Shown: piece by piece, positions 26,582 to 35,973 of the stretch
Layout: every line of letters begins with the position of its first letter
Numbering within the stretch: the first letter of the stretch is position 1
Source: Lacrimispora algidixylanolytica
Lineage (GTDB): Bacteria > Bacillota > Clostridia > Lachnospirales > Lachnospiraceae
Direction of reading: 5' to 3'
DNA: 64,000 nucleotides
Assembly (NCBI RefSeq): GCF_003609635.1
Contig: NZ_MCIA01000031.1
Span: 186,001-250,000, forward strand
Notes under the pieces: model-generated
Seen by the model: the letters and a program-made list of their open reading frames with translations, nothing else
Database searches by the model: none
What the model was told of the DNA's origin: nothing
Program-made: the position numbers and the translations under genes

Positions 26582-27550
26582 TTACAATACTTCAATTCTT
26601 TCTTCCACAAAACGCCTAAATTCATCTATCGTCTCAATTTGATTGATATCATTTCTTAATCTGGCAGAATGAGGAAGTCCTGAGGTATACCATGCCATAT
26701 GCTTGCGCATCTCGCGCATGGCGACAATTTCTCCCTTTAACTCCATATGCATGCTTCCGTGACGTAGGATTAATTTGCTGATCTCTCCTGCATTTGGTCC
26801 TGGAAGCAAGACCCCAGTCTCTAGATAGTGAAGCGTTCTAGAAAAGATCCAGGGATTTCCTTTGGCGCCTCTTGCAATCATCACACCGTCACATCCGGTC
26901 TCAGAAAGAAGAGCCTTGGCATCCTCAGGCTTAAAGATATCACCATTTCCGATGACAGGAATGGATACTGCTTCCTTTACCTTTCGGATGATATCCCAGT
27001 CCGCTGTGCCAGAATAATACTGTTCTCTGGTCCGTCCATGGACAGCAACTGCGGCTACTCCAGAGCTCTCCGCCATCTTGGCAAACTCCACCGCATTACT
27101 ATCATCCTCGGCAAAGCCCTTTCTAAACTTAACTGTTACAGGCTTTTTAACTGCCTTAACCATGGAAGATAATATGCGCTCGGCAAGTTTTATATCCTTC
27201 ATGAGAGCAGAACCCTCTCCATTGTTGACAATTTTAGGCATTGGACAACCCATATTTATATCAATAAAGGCAAAAGGACCAGATTCAATCTGGGCCGCCA
27301 TGTCTGCCATTATAGAAGGATCCGATCCAAAAAGCTGAATGCTTACGGGACCTTCGCCTTCTCCAACTTCCATTAAGACATTTGTATTTTTGTTTTTATA
27401 TAAAATCGCCTTGGCACTTACCATCTCTGTCACTGCCATACCACAGCCTAACTCCCTGCACAATAAACGAAATGGCAGGTCTGTAACTCCTGCCATTGGT
27501 GCAAGTATCAGGTTGTTTTCAAGCGTCACATCACCAATTCTAAGCTTCAC
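26582..27550 (-). CDS. dusB: tRNA-dihydrouridine synthase (DusB family)
   Basis: 322 residues. The FMN-binding TIM barrel begins LILAPMAGVTDLPFR; the catalytic cysteine is in DINMGCPMPKIV (about 100); VTVKFRKGF and AVAVHGRTREQYYSG follow, then the C-terminal helical domain. It reduces uridines in tRNA. Translation starts at a GTG whose GTGA overlaps the stop codon of the upstream small gene, so the two are coupled. Confidence 0.94.
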   Translation of the reverse strand: MKLRIGDVTLENNLILAPMAGVTDLPFRLLCRELGCGMAVTEMVSAKAILYKNKNTNVLMEVGEGEGPVSIQLFGSDPSIMADMAAQIESGPFAFIDINMGCPMPKIVNNGEGSALMKDIKLAERILSSMVKAVKKPVTVKFRKGFAEDDSNAVEFAKMAESSGVAAVAVHGRTREQYYSGTADWDIIRKVKEAVSIPVIGNGDIFKPEDAKALLSETGCDGVMIARGAKGNPWIFSRTLHYLETGVLLPGPNAGEISKLILRHGSMHMELKGEIVAMREMRKHMAWYTSGLPHSARLRNDINQIETIDEFRRFVEERIEVL

Positions 27551-27903
27551 TTGTCCACTGCTCCATTATCTAATTCTTCTCCAAGACAGAACACTCTGTA
27601 ATACATTTCCATGTTTTCTAGAAGTTCCCTTTTTTCGCTTCGGTACTGCTTTATCTTTAATACACTTCCAATTTCATCAAACAGATAATCGTTCTCCTCT
27701 GCCGTCACTTTAAATTCCAAGGTTCCATCCTCTGTATATTCCAGAGTAAGAATTCCTCCTACGTCTTCGGTATAAAGCACACACATAACTTTAAGTTCCT
27801 GCTTGATGCTTTCTGGAAGGCTGGAAAATTGCTGGTTAAAGTAAAATTTCTGCTCATAGGAATTGGCACCACATAGCACCACATTGTCTCCATCATGTTC
27901 CAT
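27547..27903 (-). CDS. Small conserved protein of unknown function upstream of dusB
   Basis: About 118 residues with alternating strands and helices and no known catalytic motif. I believe it belongs to a Lachnospiraceae-specific family (DUF6145-like), but this is from memory. The frame opens at 27945, yet a purine-rich site (ACAGGA) lies before the ATG at 27903 (MEHDGDNVVL), so I start there. Overlap with dusB suggests a linked role in tRNA modification or simply co-expression. Confidence 0.6.
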   Translation of the reverse strand: MEHDGDNVVLCGANSYEQKFYFNQQFSSLPESIKQELKVMCVLYTEDVGGILTLEYTEDGTLEFKVTAEENDYLFDEIGSVLKIKQYRSEKRELLENMEMYYRVFCLGEELDNGAVDK

Positions 27904-28028
27904 CTTTATTCCTGTCCCCGCACTTTCTATTTGTATCCCCTGCATGTTGCATACAATACAGATAGCAGGGTGTTTTCATTTGTTTTACTGGCTTTATATT
28001 GTAGCACAACAAAAATGAAAAGACAAGG

Positions 28029-29036
28029 CTAAAAATCTGTGGTACAACGTTTGACTAGTCTGCAGGGAATCTTTGTATCACGGGAAACTTCTTCTGCTTT
28101 TCCGTGAAGAATCTTCATCATATTATTAATGGTCAGATTGCATAATTCCTCTACCTTATTATCAACAGAGGAAAGTTCAGGATCACTACAGATGGAAAGT
28201 GCTGAATTGTTAAATCCTGTGATGCATAAATCCTCTGGGATCTTTAACAACTTTGAGTTTGCATATTTGATGGCTCCAACTGCAAGTCCATCGTCTGTAG
28301 CTACTACACTGTCAAACTTTAGATCTCTACGCTCTAAAAGGATATCACGCACGGAATGAATCCGGTTTTTTACATAAAGCTTTAAATCGCCAAGCACTGG
28401 CAGTCCATGGCTTTTCAAGGCTGACTCATACCCTTCCAGCTTCTGTGTTGCACTGTAAGAATGAGAGTCACAGAGAAAGAGAATCCGTTTTCTTCCTCTT
28501 TCAATCATCTGGCTGGTAACATCATAGGTTGCCTGGTAATCATCTCCATATGCGCAGTATACATTTTCATGATCCAGATATCCATTGATTAAAAATACAG
28601 GAATATTTTTCGCTGCATCGCGGACATACTGAACTAAACTGTCACTACCGCCGGATCCAGAATACACAGAACCCACCATAATCAGTGCATCTATTCTTTT
28701 TGCTAAAAGAAGGCTCACATACTTTTCTTTCACGGACTGTTCATATCCTGTACAGCATAAAATGCAGTCGTAACCATGTTCATGCATACGGCTTTCCAAG
28801 TGCGCTATGGCTGTGGCCATATAGGCATCTGAAACATCGGGACACATAATACCAATGGTTTTCATAGAATCTAGTCCCAGGCCTCTGGCAAATACATTTG
28901 GAGTATAGCCATTTTCCTCCATAATAGCCATTACTTTTTGCTTTGTCTTTTCACTAACACGGGGGCTGTCATTCACCACCCGAGATACCGTCGCAATGGA
29001 AACTCCTGCAAGCTGTGCAATATCGTAAATATTCAT
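28029..29036 (-). CDS. LacI family regulator, probably of the uxaAB genes
   Basis: About 335 residues: the N-terminal LacI headpiece (MNIYDIAQLAGVSIATVSRVVND) and a periplasmic-binding-protein-like sensor domain (about 60-335). The frame opens at 29075, but GAGGG lies before the ATG at 29036. It is divergent from uxaA-uxaB. The shared region holds two 12-bp palindromes, one after each promoter, so autoregulation and control of altronate catabolism are likely. The effector is probably a uronate or its breakdown product. Confidence 0.9.
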   Translation of the reverse strand: MNIYDIAQLAGVSIATVSRVVNDSPRVSEKTKQKVMAIMEENGYTPNVFARGLGLDSMKTIGIMCPDVSDAYMATAIAHLESRMHEHGYDCILCCTGYEQSVKEKYVSLLLAKRIDALIMVGSVYSGSGGSDSLVQYVRDAAKNIPVFLINGYLDHENVYCAYGDDYQATYDVTSQMIERGRKRILFLCDSHSYSATQKLEGYESALKSHGLPVLGDLKLYVKNRIHSVRDILLERRDLKFDSVVATDDGLAVGAIKYANSKLLKIPEDLCITGFNNSALSICSDPELSSVDNKVEELCNLTINNMMKILHGKAEEVSRDTKIPCRLVKRCTTDF

Positions 29037-29104
29037 TGTAGTCCCTCTTAGCATCATAAATTTCATTGTTGGCAAACAACTTTTTGCTGCTTTTGAAAGC
29101 TAGC

Positions 29105-29159
29105 GTAAGCGCTTACACTATACTCGCTCAATTATACAGGATTTTCTCATATTAAGCAA
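29105..29159 (-). promoter_or_regulatory. Promoter and GTAAGCGCTTAC operator of the LacI gene
   Basis: On the minus strand, TTGCTT (29154-29159) and TATAAT (29131-29136) are 17 bases apart. The perfect palindrome GTAAGCGCTTAC (29105-29116) lies just downstream of the start point, where bound repressor would block elongation. It also fits the CcpA cre consensus. Confidence 0.65.
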
Positions 29160-29254
29160 CTATTATTACTCTATATTAATAGGAAATAACCGATTATTTT
29201 TATCCCAAAAATGCGCCTTTCTAAAAGAAAAACCTTTCTTTCTCCCTTTGCCTA

Positions 29255-29300
29255 TTGACTATGTGATTAAAATGGTGTATGTTTTATGTAAGTACTTACA
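29255..29300 (+). promoter_or_regulatory. Promoter and operator of uxaA-uxaB
   Basis: TTGACT (29255-29260), a 17-base spacer and TATGTT (29278-29283) are followed at once by the palindrome TGTAAGTACTTACA (29287-29300). The centre is TA rather than the CG of the other copies in this window, so it may bind a different LacI-type protein or bind it more weakly. Confidence 0.6.
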
Positions 29301-29347
29301 TTGCATGTATATAAATAAAAACCGGTACTAAGAAAGGAAGGAAGCTT

Positions 29348-30829
29348 ATGCAGGATTTTATCAAAATTCATTCCGAAGATAACGTTGCCGTTGCCTTAAA
29401 ACCGCTCACAGCCGGTACTTTAATCGAAGTAGGCGATACGGCAGTAACCCTTTTGGAAGATATCCCACAGGGTCACAAATTTTCCCTTACCGATATCCCT
29501 GCCGGCTCATCCGTCATGAAATACGGCTGTGCCATCGGCGTAGCAAAGGAGAATATCGCGACAGGGGCCTGGATTCACACACACAATTTAAAAACAGGAT
29601 TAGGGGATTTACTTACTTACAGTTATAACAAGCAAGATATCAATCTTGACCAAACAGGGGACCGTACCTTTATGGGATATAAAAGACCTAATGGTAAGGT
29701 GGGTGTCCGCAATGAGATTTGGATCATTCCTACGGTTGGATGTGTAAATAAGATCGCTTCTGCCATTGAACGAGTCAGTCAAAAATATGTTTCTGGATCC
29801 ATTGACGAAATTGCAGCATTCCCTCATCCATATGGTTGCTCCCAGATGGGCGATGATCAGGAATACACAAGAACCATTCTTGCCGATTTAATCAATCACC
29901 CCAATGCCGGTGGCGTTCTGGTCCTTGGACTTGGCTGTGAAAACAGCAATGTACAGGAGTTAAAACGTTATATTGGGGAATACGATGAACGCAGGATTAA
30001 ATTTTTAGTTGCTCAGGAATCCGATGATGAGATGGAGGATTCCATGGCTCTTATAGAGGAACTGGTGGAATATGCAGGCGCGTTCCAAAGAGAACCTATT
30101 AGCTGTAGCGAACTTGTAATTGGCATGAAGTGCGGCGGATCGGACGGACTCTCTGGAATTACAGCCAACCCAACGGTAGGTGCTTTTTCCGATATTCTAG
30201 TTTCAAAGGGCGGTACTACCATTCTTACAGAAGTTCCAGAAATGTTCGGTGCGGAAACACTTCTAATGAACCGGTGTAAAGATGAAGAGACATTTGAAAA
30301 GACCGTAGAACTTATTAACGATTTCAAAAACTACTTCACTAGCCATAATCAGACCATTTATGAGAATCCATCTCCTGGTAATAAAAAAGGTGGCATTTCT
30401 ACCCTTGAGGACAAGTCTTTAGGATGCGTCCAAAAGTCAGGCAGCGCAGAAGTCGTAGATGTGTTAAAATACGGCAAACCTGTGAAAACAAAGGGCTTAA
30501 ACTTATTAAGTGCTCCAGGTAATGACTTAGTTGCTTCTACTGCTCTTGCTGCTTCTGGCGCTCATATCGTCCTCTTTACCACAGGCCGCGGGACTCCATT
30601 TGCCTGTCCAGTACCGACAATGAAGATTGCCACCAACACAGCTCTCAGTACAAAAAAGAGCAACTGGATTGATTTTAACTGCGGTGTTTTGGTAGAAGAC
30701 ACTGATATGGATACGCTTAAGAATCAGTTTTTTGATTTCGTGATTGAAGTTGCATCTGGAAAAAAGGTGAAATCCGAGGAAGCTGGCTTCCACGACATGG
30801 CTATCTTTAAAAAGGGCGTAACCTTATAA
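29348..30829 (+). CDS. uxaA: Altronate dehydratase
   Basis: 493 residues, the usual length of UxaA. The N-terminal SAF domain (about 1-80, with IPQGHKFSLTDIPAGS) and the large dehydratase domain with GYKRPNGKVGVRNE, HPYGCSQMGDD and MKCGGSDGLSGI match the galactarate/altronate dehydratase family. It converts D-altronate to 2-keto-3-deoxygluconate in galacturonate breakdown. AAGGAAGG precedes the ATG. uxaB follows 36 bases later. Control is probably by the divergent LacI protein. Confidence 0.95.
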   Translation: MQDFIKIHSEDNVAVALKPLTAGTLIEVGDTAVTLLEDIPQGHKFSLTDIPAGSSVMKYGCAIGVAKENIATGAWIHTHNLKTGLGDLLTYSYNKQDINLDQTGDRTFMGYKRPNGKVGVRNEIWIIPTVGCVNKIASAIERVSQKYVSGSIDEIAAFPHPYGCSQMGDDQEYTRTILADLINHPNAGGVLVLGLGCENSNVQELKRYIGEYDERRIKFLVAQESDDEMEDSMALIEELVEYAGAFQREPISCSELVIGMKCGGSDGLSGITANPTVGAFSDILVSKGGTTILTEVPEMFGAETLLMNRCKDEETFEKTVELINDFKNYFTSHNQTIYENPSPGNKKGGISTLEDKSLGCVQKSGSAEVVDVLKYGKPVKTKGLNLLSAPGNDLVASTALAASGAHIVLFTTGRGTPFACPVPTMKIATNTALSTKKSNWIDFNCGVLVEDTDMDTLKNQFFDFVIEVASGKKVKSEEAGFHDMAIFKKGVTL

Positions 30830-30865
30830 TACATCTATGCATACAGGAAAAGGAGATTAATTTTA

Positions 30866-32353
30866 ATGGAAAAGTTATGTTATGCAACACTGGAAAAGCA
30901 GGGTTATGACGGATATCTTTTAAAAGATGCACCAGAACGAGTACTGCAGTTTGGAGAAGGAAACTTTTTAAGAGCCTTCGTGGACTATTTTATTGATTTA
31001 CTCAATGAGAAAACAGGGTTCAACTCCAAAGTTGTATTATGCCAGCCCATCGCCCCAGGTCTTGCAGATATGATTAACGAGCAGGAAGGACTTTATACTC
31101 TCTTCCTCCGGGGATTTGAAAACGGAAAGAAAGTGAATGATAAAAGAGTTATCTCCTGTGTAAGCAGATGCTTAAACCCATATAAAGAGTATGAAGAAGT
31201 CCTTGCTTGTGCGGAAAATCCTGAGCTTCGCTATATTGCCTGCAACACGACCGAGGCAGGCATTGCATACGATCCTTCCTGTCAGTTTACAGATGTTCCT
31301 GCTGAAAGCTATCCTGGAAAGCTGACTCAGTTCTTATACAAGAGATTTGAGAAATTTGGAAAAGAAGCTGGTAAAGGCTTTGTCATTCTTTCTTGTGAGC
31401 TCATTGACAACAATGGAAAAGAGCTGGAGAAATGCGTTTTAAGTTATGCAAAGCAGTGGGACTTAGGAGAAGAATTCATCAACTGGATCAAAGCTGAAAA
31501 TATCTTCTGTTCCACTCTGGTAGATCGGATTGTAACTGGATATCCAAGAAATGAAGCTGCTGCTATTTGTGAGGAATTAGGCTATCAGGATAATTTAATC
31601 AATACAGGTGAAGTCTTTGGCTTCTGGGTAATTGAAGGACCTGAGCACTTAAAGAAAGAGCTTCCATTTGAAAAAGCTGGTCTCCCTGTTGTAATTTGTG
31701 ATGACCACAAGCCATACAAGCAGAGAAAAGTTCGTATCTTAAACGGCGCTCATACTTCCTTTGTATTAGGTGCATACCTTGCAGGACAGGATATTGTACG
31801 TGACTGTATGGATGATGAAGTGATCTGCGGATTTATGAATAAAACCATATACGATGAAATCATTCCGACGCTAACATTGCCAAAAGAAGAATTATTAAGC
31901 TTTGCTTCTTCTGTTACAGAGCGATTTAAGAATCCATTCATTGATCATGATTTACTGGCTATTTCCTTGAACTCCACTTCTAAGTGGAAAGCTCGTGTTA
32001 TGCCTTCTTTTAAAGGATTTGTAGAAAAATCAGGTGAACTTCCAAAATGTATCACAGCTTCCTTTGCATTCTATATTGCCTTCTATCACGGCATGAATTT
32101 AACCGAGGATGGTCTAGTTTCCTCCCGCCCTGCCGGAAATGAATATACAGTAAAAGATGATAAGTCAGTGCTTCAGTTCTTCTACGACCATAGAGATGAT
32201 GATGCAGAGACTCTGACTCATTCCGTTTGCAGCAATACCGATTTCTGGGATGAGGATTTAAGTAAGATTCCTGGCTTTGAAGCAGCTGTTGCTGGATACT
32301 TAAAATCCATTGAAGAAAAAGGCGCTTATGAAGTTATGAGAGATTGCCTGTAA
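30866..32353 (+). CDS. uxaB: Tagaturonate reductase (altronate oxidoreductase)
   Basis: 495 residues of the mannitol dehydrogenase family. The N-terminal Rossmann part begins VLQFGEGNFLRAFVDY; the central part has FCSTLVDRIVTGYPR; the C-terminal domain has KVRILNGAHTSFV with the catalytic lysine region. It reduces tagaturonate to altronate using NADH, the step before UxaA. It is the second gene of the uxaAB operon and ends at a strong terminator. UxaC is not in the window. Confidence 0.93.
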   Translation: MEKLCYATLEKQGYDGYLLKDAPERVLQFGEGNFLRAFVDYFIDLLNEKTGFNSKVVLCQPIAPGLADMINEQEGLYTLFLRGFENGKKVNDKRVISCVSRCLNPYKEYEEVLACAENPELRYIACNTTEAGIAYDPSCQFTDVPAESYPGKLTQFLYKRFEKFGKEAGKGFVILSCELIDNNGKELEKCVLSYAKQWDLGEEFINWIKAENIFCSTLVDRIVTGYPRNEAAAICEELGYQDNLINTGEVFGFWVIEGPEHLKKELPFEKAGLPVVICDDHKPYKQRKVRILNGAHTSFVLGAYLAGQDIVRDCMDDEVICGFMNKTIYDEIIPTLTLPKEELLSFASSVTERFKNPFIDHDLLAISLNSTSKWKARVMPSFKGFVEKSGELPKCITASFAFYIAFYHGMNLTEDGLVSSRPAGNEYTVKDDKSVLQFFYDHRDDDAETLTHSVCSNTDFWDEDLSKIPGFEAAVAGYLKSIEEKGAYEVMRDCL

Positions 32354-32364
32354 TTTTACAGATT

Positions 32365-32402
32365 AGGCCTGTGTATTGTCATAATACACAGGCCTTTCTT
32401 TT
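32365..32402 (+). terminator. Terminator of uxaAB
   Basis: Perfect 13-base arms (32365-32377 and 32383-32395, AGGCCTGTGTATT and its complement) with a 5-base loop, followed by a T-rich tail. Confidence 0.9.
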
Positions 32403-32516
32403 AGAAATATTTACTTTTATATCTTCCTCTTGCAGGATTTGAATCAAGCGAAGAATACTCAATTATAAATATCTGGTTTCGTATCTCATTTCATATCTGA
32501 TCACTGCCTAATGGGC

Positions 32517-33047
32517 TTAATAAATAAGCTTCTCATATAGCTTGAACCACTTTAATCCATACTCCTCTAATCCTAGGTCAACGGTATCAATATATTCAAA
32601 ATTATTTTTTTCGTATACATGAATTGCAGGAAGATTAATAGAATAAACATCTAATCGTAACGATTCCACTCCCTGCTCTTTCGCCAATTCCTCCGCAAAA
32701 TCCAATAATTTAGAACCAATTCCCTGATTAGAATAATTCGGATGAACTACAAAAGTATAAATCACCAAAACTTTATCATAGGTTAAATCTTTTTTCCAGC
32801 ACGCACTGTTATATGCCTCTTCTGACTTGTGTCGTAATATAAACGAACCAACTATTACATCTCCCTTAATTGCTACATATAAATTGTTTTCCTCAATCCC
32901 CTTAACTGCATCTATACGGGTTGGATAAATCCCTTTTTTAAAACCACAATAATTAATATTTTCCGCTGAATAATCATTTAAATCATCATATAATTTTTCC
33001 AATTCATCCGCATCGCTCATCAAACCTTTTCTAATATATACGCTCAT
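32517..33047 (-). CDS. GNAT family N-acetyltransferase
   Basis: 176 residues with a single GNAT fold: acetyl-CoA loop region NQGIGSKLLDFAEELAKEQG and the following LDVYSINLPAIHVYEKNNF. The substrate cannot be deduced. It is a single gene on the minus strand, between the uxaAB terminator and the pectin operon, and has no obvious functional link to either. Confidence 0.87.
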   Translation of the reverse strand: MSVYIRKGLMSDADELEKLYDDLNDYSAENINYCGFKKGIYPTRIDAVKGIEENNLYVAIKGDVIVGSFILRHKSEEAYNSACWKKDLTYDKVLVIYTFVVHPNYSNQGIGSKLLDFAEELAKEQGVESLRLDVYSINLPAIHVYEKNNFEYIDTVDLGLEEYGLKWFKLYEKLIY

Positions 33048-33412
33048 AATTTTCTCCCCAAATTTTAATAAAATTATTATACCAAAAAGGAACGCTAAGA
33101 TATAGTGAAAAACATGGATTCTTATCCGATTAATTTCCAGAATATATTATTTAACTTTATCAACAGTCTTGTATATTCCTCTATATCTTAATATACTATT
33201 AATAAAAAATCACATGGCTGTTAAAAGAGAATGGGAATGGATTTCTTTAAAAATGCTTCTGTAGATAGTAAAAACCAAAGTTTTTATAGTTCCGGGCATG
33301 AAGCAGGGGGAATTTAGCTTAATTTACAGTACCGAATATTATTATCTGTTCAAACGCATTACGAATAGAACTCCAGACTCTGCTGGAATATAAAGCTTAT
33401 AGGACGTAAAAA
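33048..33412. other. Intergenic stretch without a convincing gene
   Basis: AT-rich sequence. A 28-codon frame near 33229-33315 and other short frames have no ribosome site or recognisable content. The promoter of the GNAT gene should lie at its left end. Confidence 0.5.
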
Positions 33413-33413
33413 A

Positions 33414-33456
33414 TGAGCTTTGAAACCCGTAATGGGACTTCAAAGCTCGCTTTTTA
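33414..33456. terminator. Terminator of the pectin ABC operon
   Basis: Hairpin GAGCTTTGAA / TTCAAAGCTC with inner CCC/GGG pairs, flanked by an A-run on the left and a T-run on the right. It lies downstream of the last gene of the operon (stop at 33494) and can act in both directions. Confidence 0.75.
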
Positions 33457-33493
33457 TTTATACCTACTTACCTGTTACAAATTGTTCTCCCAA

Positions 33494-34327
33494 TTAAATA
33501 CAAGGATATTCCTCAAGAAATTTCCTGGACCACTCCGCATTATCTGGCGTACTATCTTCAATGGTCATCTGGATAAATGGTTTTTCTTTTTTCACAAAAT
33601 TAAGAATGGTATCATACTTCATAGTACCACTTCCAGGTGCACCTGAAACAACTTTATCTCCTTCGATGACAAAGTCTTTCATATGAACCACATCTGTATA
33701 TTCACCCAGATCTTTAATGGCTTCCGTAATTACCTCATCATAACGAACGCTGTTTTCTACAGAAAGAAGGTTTACTGGATCCAAAATGATTCTTAAATTC
33801 GGTGAATTAATTTCCTTTAATACTCTTAATGCCTGCTTGGAATCATATACAATGTGGCTCCACACTGGTTCTATGGCCATGATAACGCCAAACTTTTCCG
33901 CGCATTCTACCACAGGACGGAAGTTCTTAATGAAGATCTGCAAGGATTCCTCCGTGTGGCTTTCCGGTACAAAGCGGTATTCTGCGTTAGGTGCCCCTGT
34001 TTCGGTACCCACTACGCTACAGCCTAACATGGATGCAAAACGAAGATGTGCAAAATAACGTTCCTGAATCTTTTTAAGCTCAACTGGATCTGGATGCGCC
34101 AGATTCAGATAACACCCTAACACGGCAATATCCACATCATACTTAGCAAATAGCTTCCGAAGATACGTAGCATAGCCTGGAGTCAATGCAGAGTCCTCTA
34201 CAGAGTGTTCTTTCACCGTTTTGGTTAATGCCAGATGAGCACAGCTAAACCCCTGCTCCTGTGCAATTTTTAATCGTTCTTCTATTGTGCCTGGTGCTAT
34301 ATCATGTAACCGGATTCCAATCTGCAT
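33494..34327 (-). CDS. Sugar phosphate isomerase/epimerase-like TIM-barrel protein
   Basis: 277 residues of the AP endonuclease 2 / xylose isomerase-like family. Metal-ligand regions include AIEPVWSHIV, ILDPVNLL, DVVHMKDF and the terminal TIEDS. It is the last gene of the operon with GH28, two permeases and a binding protein. It probably isomerises or epimerises a keto-uronate or deoxy-sugar released from pectin, but the substrate is not known. AAGGAGAGG precedes the ATG. Confidence 0.82.
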   Translation of the reverse strand: MQIGIRLHDIAPGTIEERLKIAQEQGFSCAHLALTKTVKEHSVEDSALTPGYATYLRKLFAKYDVDIAVLGCYLNLAHPDPVELKKIQERYFAHLRFASMLGCSVVGTETGAPNAEYRFVPESHTEESLQIFIKNFRPVVECAEKFGVIMAIEPVWSHIVYDSKQALRVLKEINSPNLRIILDPVNLLSVENSVRYDEVITEAIKDLGEYTDVVHMKDFVIEGDKVVSGAPGSGTMKYDTILNFVKKEKPFIQMTIEDSTPDNAEWSRKFLEEYPCI

Positions 34328-34341
34328 AATTAACCTCTCCT

Positions 34342-35895
34342 TTATATTACATCATAGTGATCCACATTGGTCACAGTAAACGCTTCCCCTTCCTGACCGG
34401 AAATCGAAACCTGATCAAGAATCAACGTTTCAACGTTATTGATTAAGAAACCTTTCTTAGAGCATTCCTCGATTCCGCTTAACATGGCTGGTGCACCAAT
34501 GTTCGCCTCCTCTGCAAAAGAAACTTCAACATTCTTAAGTTCAATACGCTCAATCTTCTGCTCTGGAAGTCCATAAAAGAAGGAAGCTGCCACATGACAA
34601 TTTTCCGCTTTTATATTGGTGAAATACAGCCCTTTGATGCTGGGAGTCCGCTCATCAACAGGTAGAGCTTCACGACACTGTACATAATCGGATTTTCCAT
34701 CTGGATCGCAGAAATAAAAGCTGTTCACCACAAAAGGTGTCATAACATGATCCATGTGAATATGGTCAAAATATATTTCGGAAAGCACAGAATCTTTTCC
34801 CCGCCCTCTTCTCGTCTTAATTCTTAACCCTCTGTCGGTATGGCGAAACAAACAGTATTCCACCCGGATGTTTTTAACTCCGGCTCCTACTTCACTTCCT
34901 ACGGTAACCGCACCGTGTCCATTTTCCATTAGGCATTGACGGATGACAATATTTTCTGATGGTTTCTTATATCGACGTCCCATATAAATCTTCCCGGATT
35001 TGATGGCAATACAGTCATCTCCTAAAGAGAAATGAACACCCAGGATCTCAACATCTTTGCAGGATTCCGGATCTAATCCGTCTGTATTATGGGAATTGGC
35101 AGGATTATTGATGGTTAAATCAATGAATTTCAAATCTTGGCTAAAGTAGGGATGAAGCACCCACGCCGGACTGTTCTTCAAAGAAAATCCCTGTAAGCTG
35201 ACATTTTTACATCTCTCTAAAAATACCATACGGGGGCGGAAGGCGATCTTCATCTGTCGAACATCGTGCCACCAGTTATCAAAGTCAGCCTGTCCATTGA
35301 TCAAACCTCTTCCGTAAATCACAACATCCTCTATATCGATACCAGTAATAATTCCGGCAAACATCGGTAAGGGGTTGCCCTCCCATGTTCCCAGATTATA
35401 ATCTTCCTTTTCGTCATAGCTTTCGATGACACCCGGAAACCTTGGGAATTTGTTACGGTCTGTATCCGCCTGAAGTTCGGCACCTTCGGCAAGCTCTATC
35501 TTGATATGGCTCTTTAAAAACAGGCTGGTAATGTGGTAGGTACCTTTTGGAATAAGTACTCTTCCATCTTTAGGACAAGCCATAATGGCTGCCTGGATAA
35601 ACGGAGTATCATCTTGGATACCATCGCCCTTTGCCCCGATTTCACGAACATCTAAGGTCACAAACTCATGATCGGTACGGAAAAATACTTCTGCTTTTAT
35701 TCCATCTCTTTCCAAGCAGATATTATAATCCATATCCGGTTTTAAGTCAAACAAAGTAAATACGGTCTTTTTTGTCTCTCCATGGCTTTCTCCATTTACT
35801 AAAATAGTTCCAGGAGTATCATATTCATAGATCTGCTCTGTTATGGTTTCAATGGTTGCAGAACGTGCTGTCTTTAAAGCAACTCTAAGTTTCAT
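34342..35895 (-). CDS. Glycoside hydrolase family 28 (polygalacturonase-like), cytoplasmic
   Basis: 517 residues. An N-terminal beta-sandwich-like part (about 1-80) is followed by a right-handed beta-helix. GH28 motifs are in order: NTDGLDPESC, GDDCIAIKSG (catalytic aspartates), GHGAVTVGSE and RIKTRRGRG. There is no signal peptide, so it should act in the cytoplasm on imported oligogalacturonides or rhamnogalacturonan fragments, probably as an exo-enzyme. It lies between the permease genes and the isomerase gene. Confidence 0.93.
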   Translation of the reverse strand: MKLRVALKTARSATIETITEQIYEYDTPGTILVNGESHGETKKTVFTLFDLKPDMDYNICLERDGIKAEVFFRTDHEFVTLDVREIGAKGDGIQDDTPFIQAAIMACPKDGRVLIPKGTYHITSLFLKSHIKIELAEGAELQADTDRNKFPRFPGVIESYDEKEDYNLGTWEGNPLPMFAGIITGIDIEDVVIYGRGLINGQADFDNWWHDVRQMKIAFRPRMVFLERCKNVSLQGFSLKNSPAWVLHPYFSQDLKFIDLTINNPANSHNTDGLDPESCKDVEILGVHFSLGDDCIAIKSGKIYMGRRYKKPSENIVIRQCLMENGHGAVTVGSEVGAGVKNIRVEYCLFRHTDRGLRIKTRRGRGKDSVLSEIYFDHIHMDHVMTPFVVNSFYFCDPDGKSDYVQCREALPVDERTPSIKGLYFTNIKAENCHVAASFFYGLPEQKIERIELKNVEVSFAEEANIGAPAMLSGIEECSKKGFLINNVETLILDQVSISGQEGEAFTVTNVDHYDVI

Positions 35896-35973
35896 ACTGA
35901 CTTAACCTCGCATTTTCTTTTTGTATATTCAAAAAGGGCGCAGCAACTTAATACTACGCCCAATCTAATTTAA

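Noticed and set aside
33229-33315. 28-codon frame MGMDFFKNASVDS before the pectin operon terminator
   Set aside because: Very short, no ribosome site, no neighbours in the same direction and no recognisable content.
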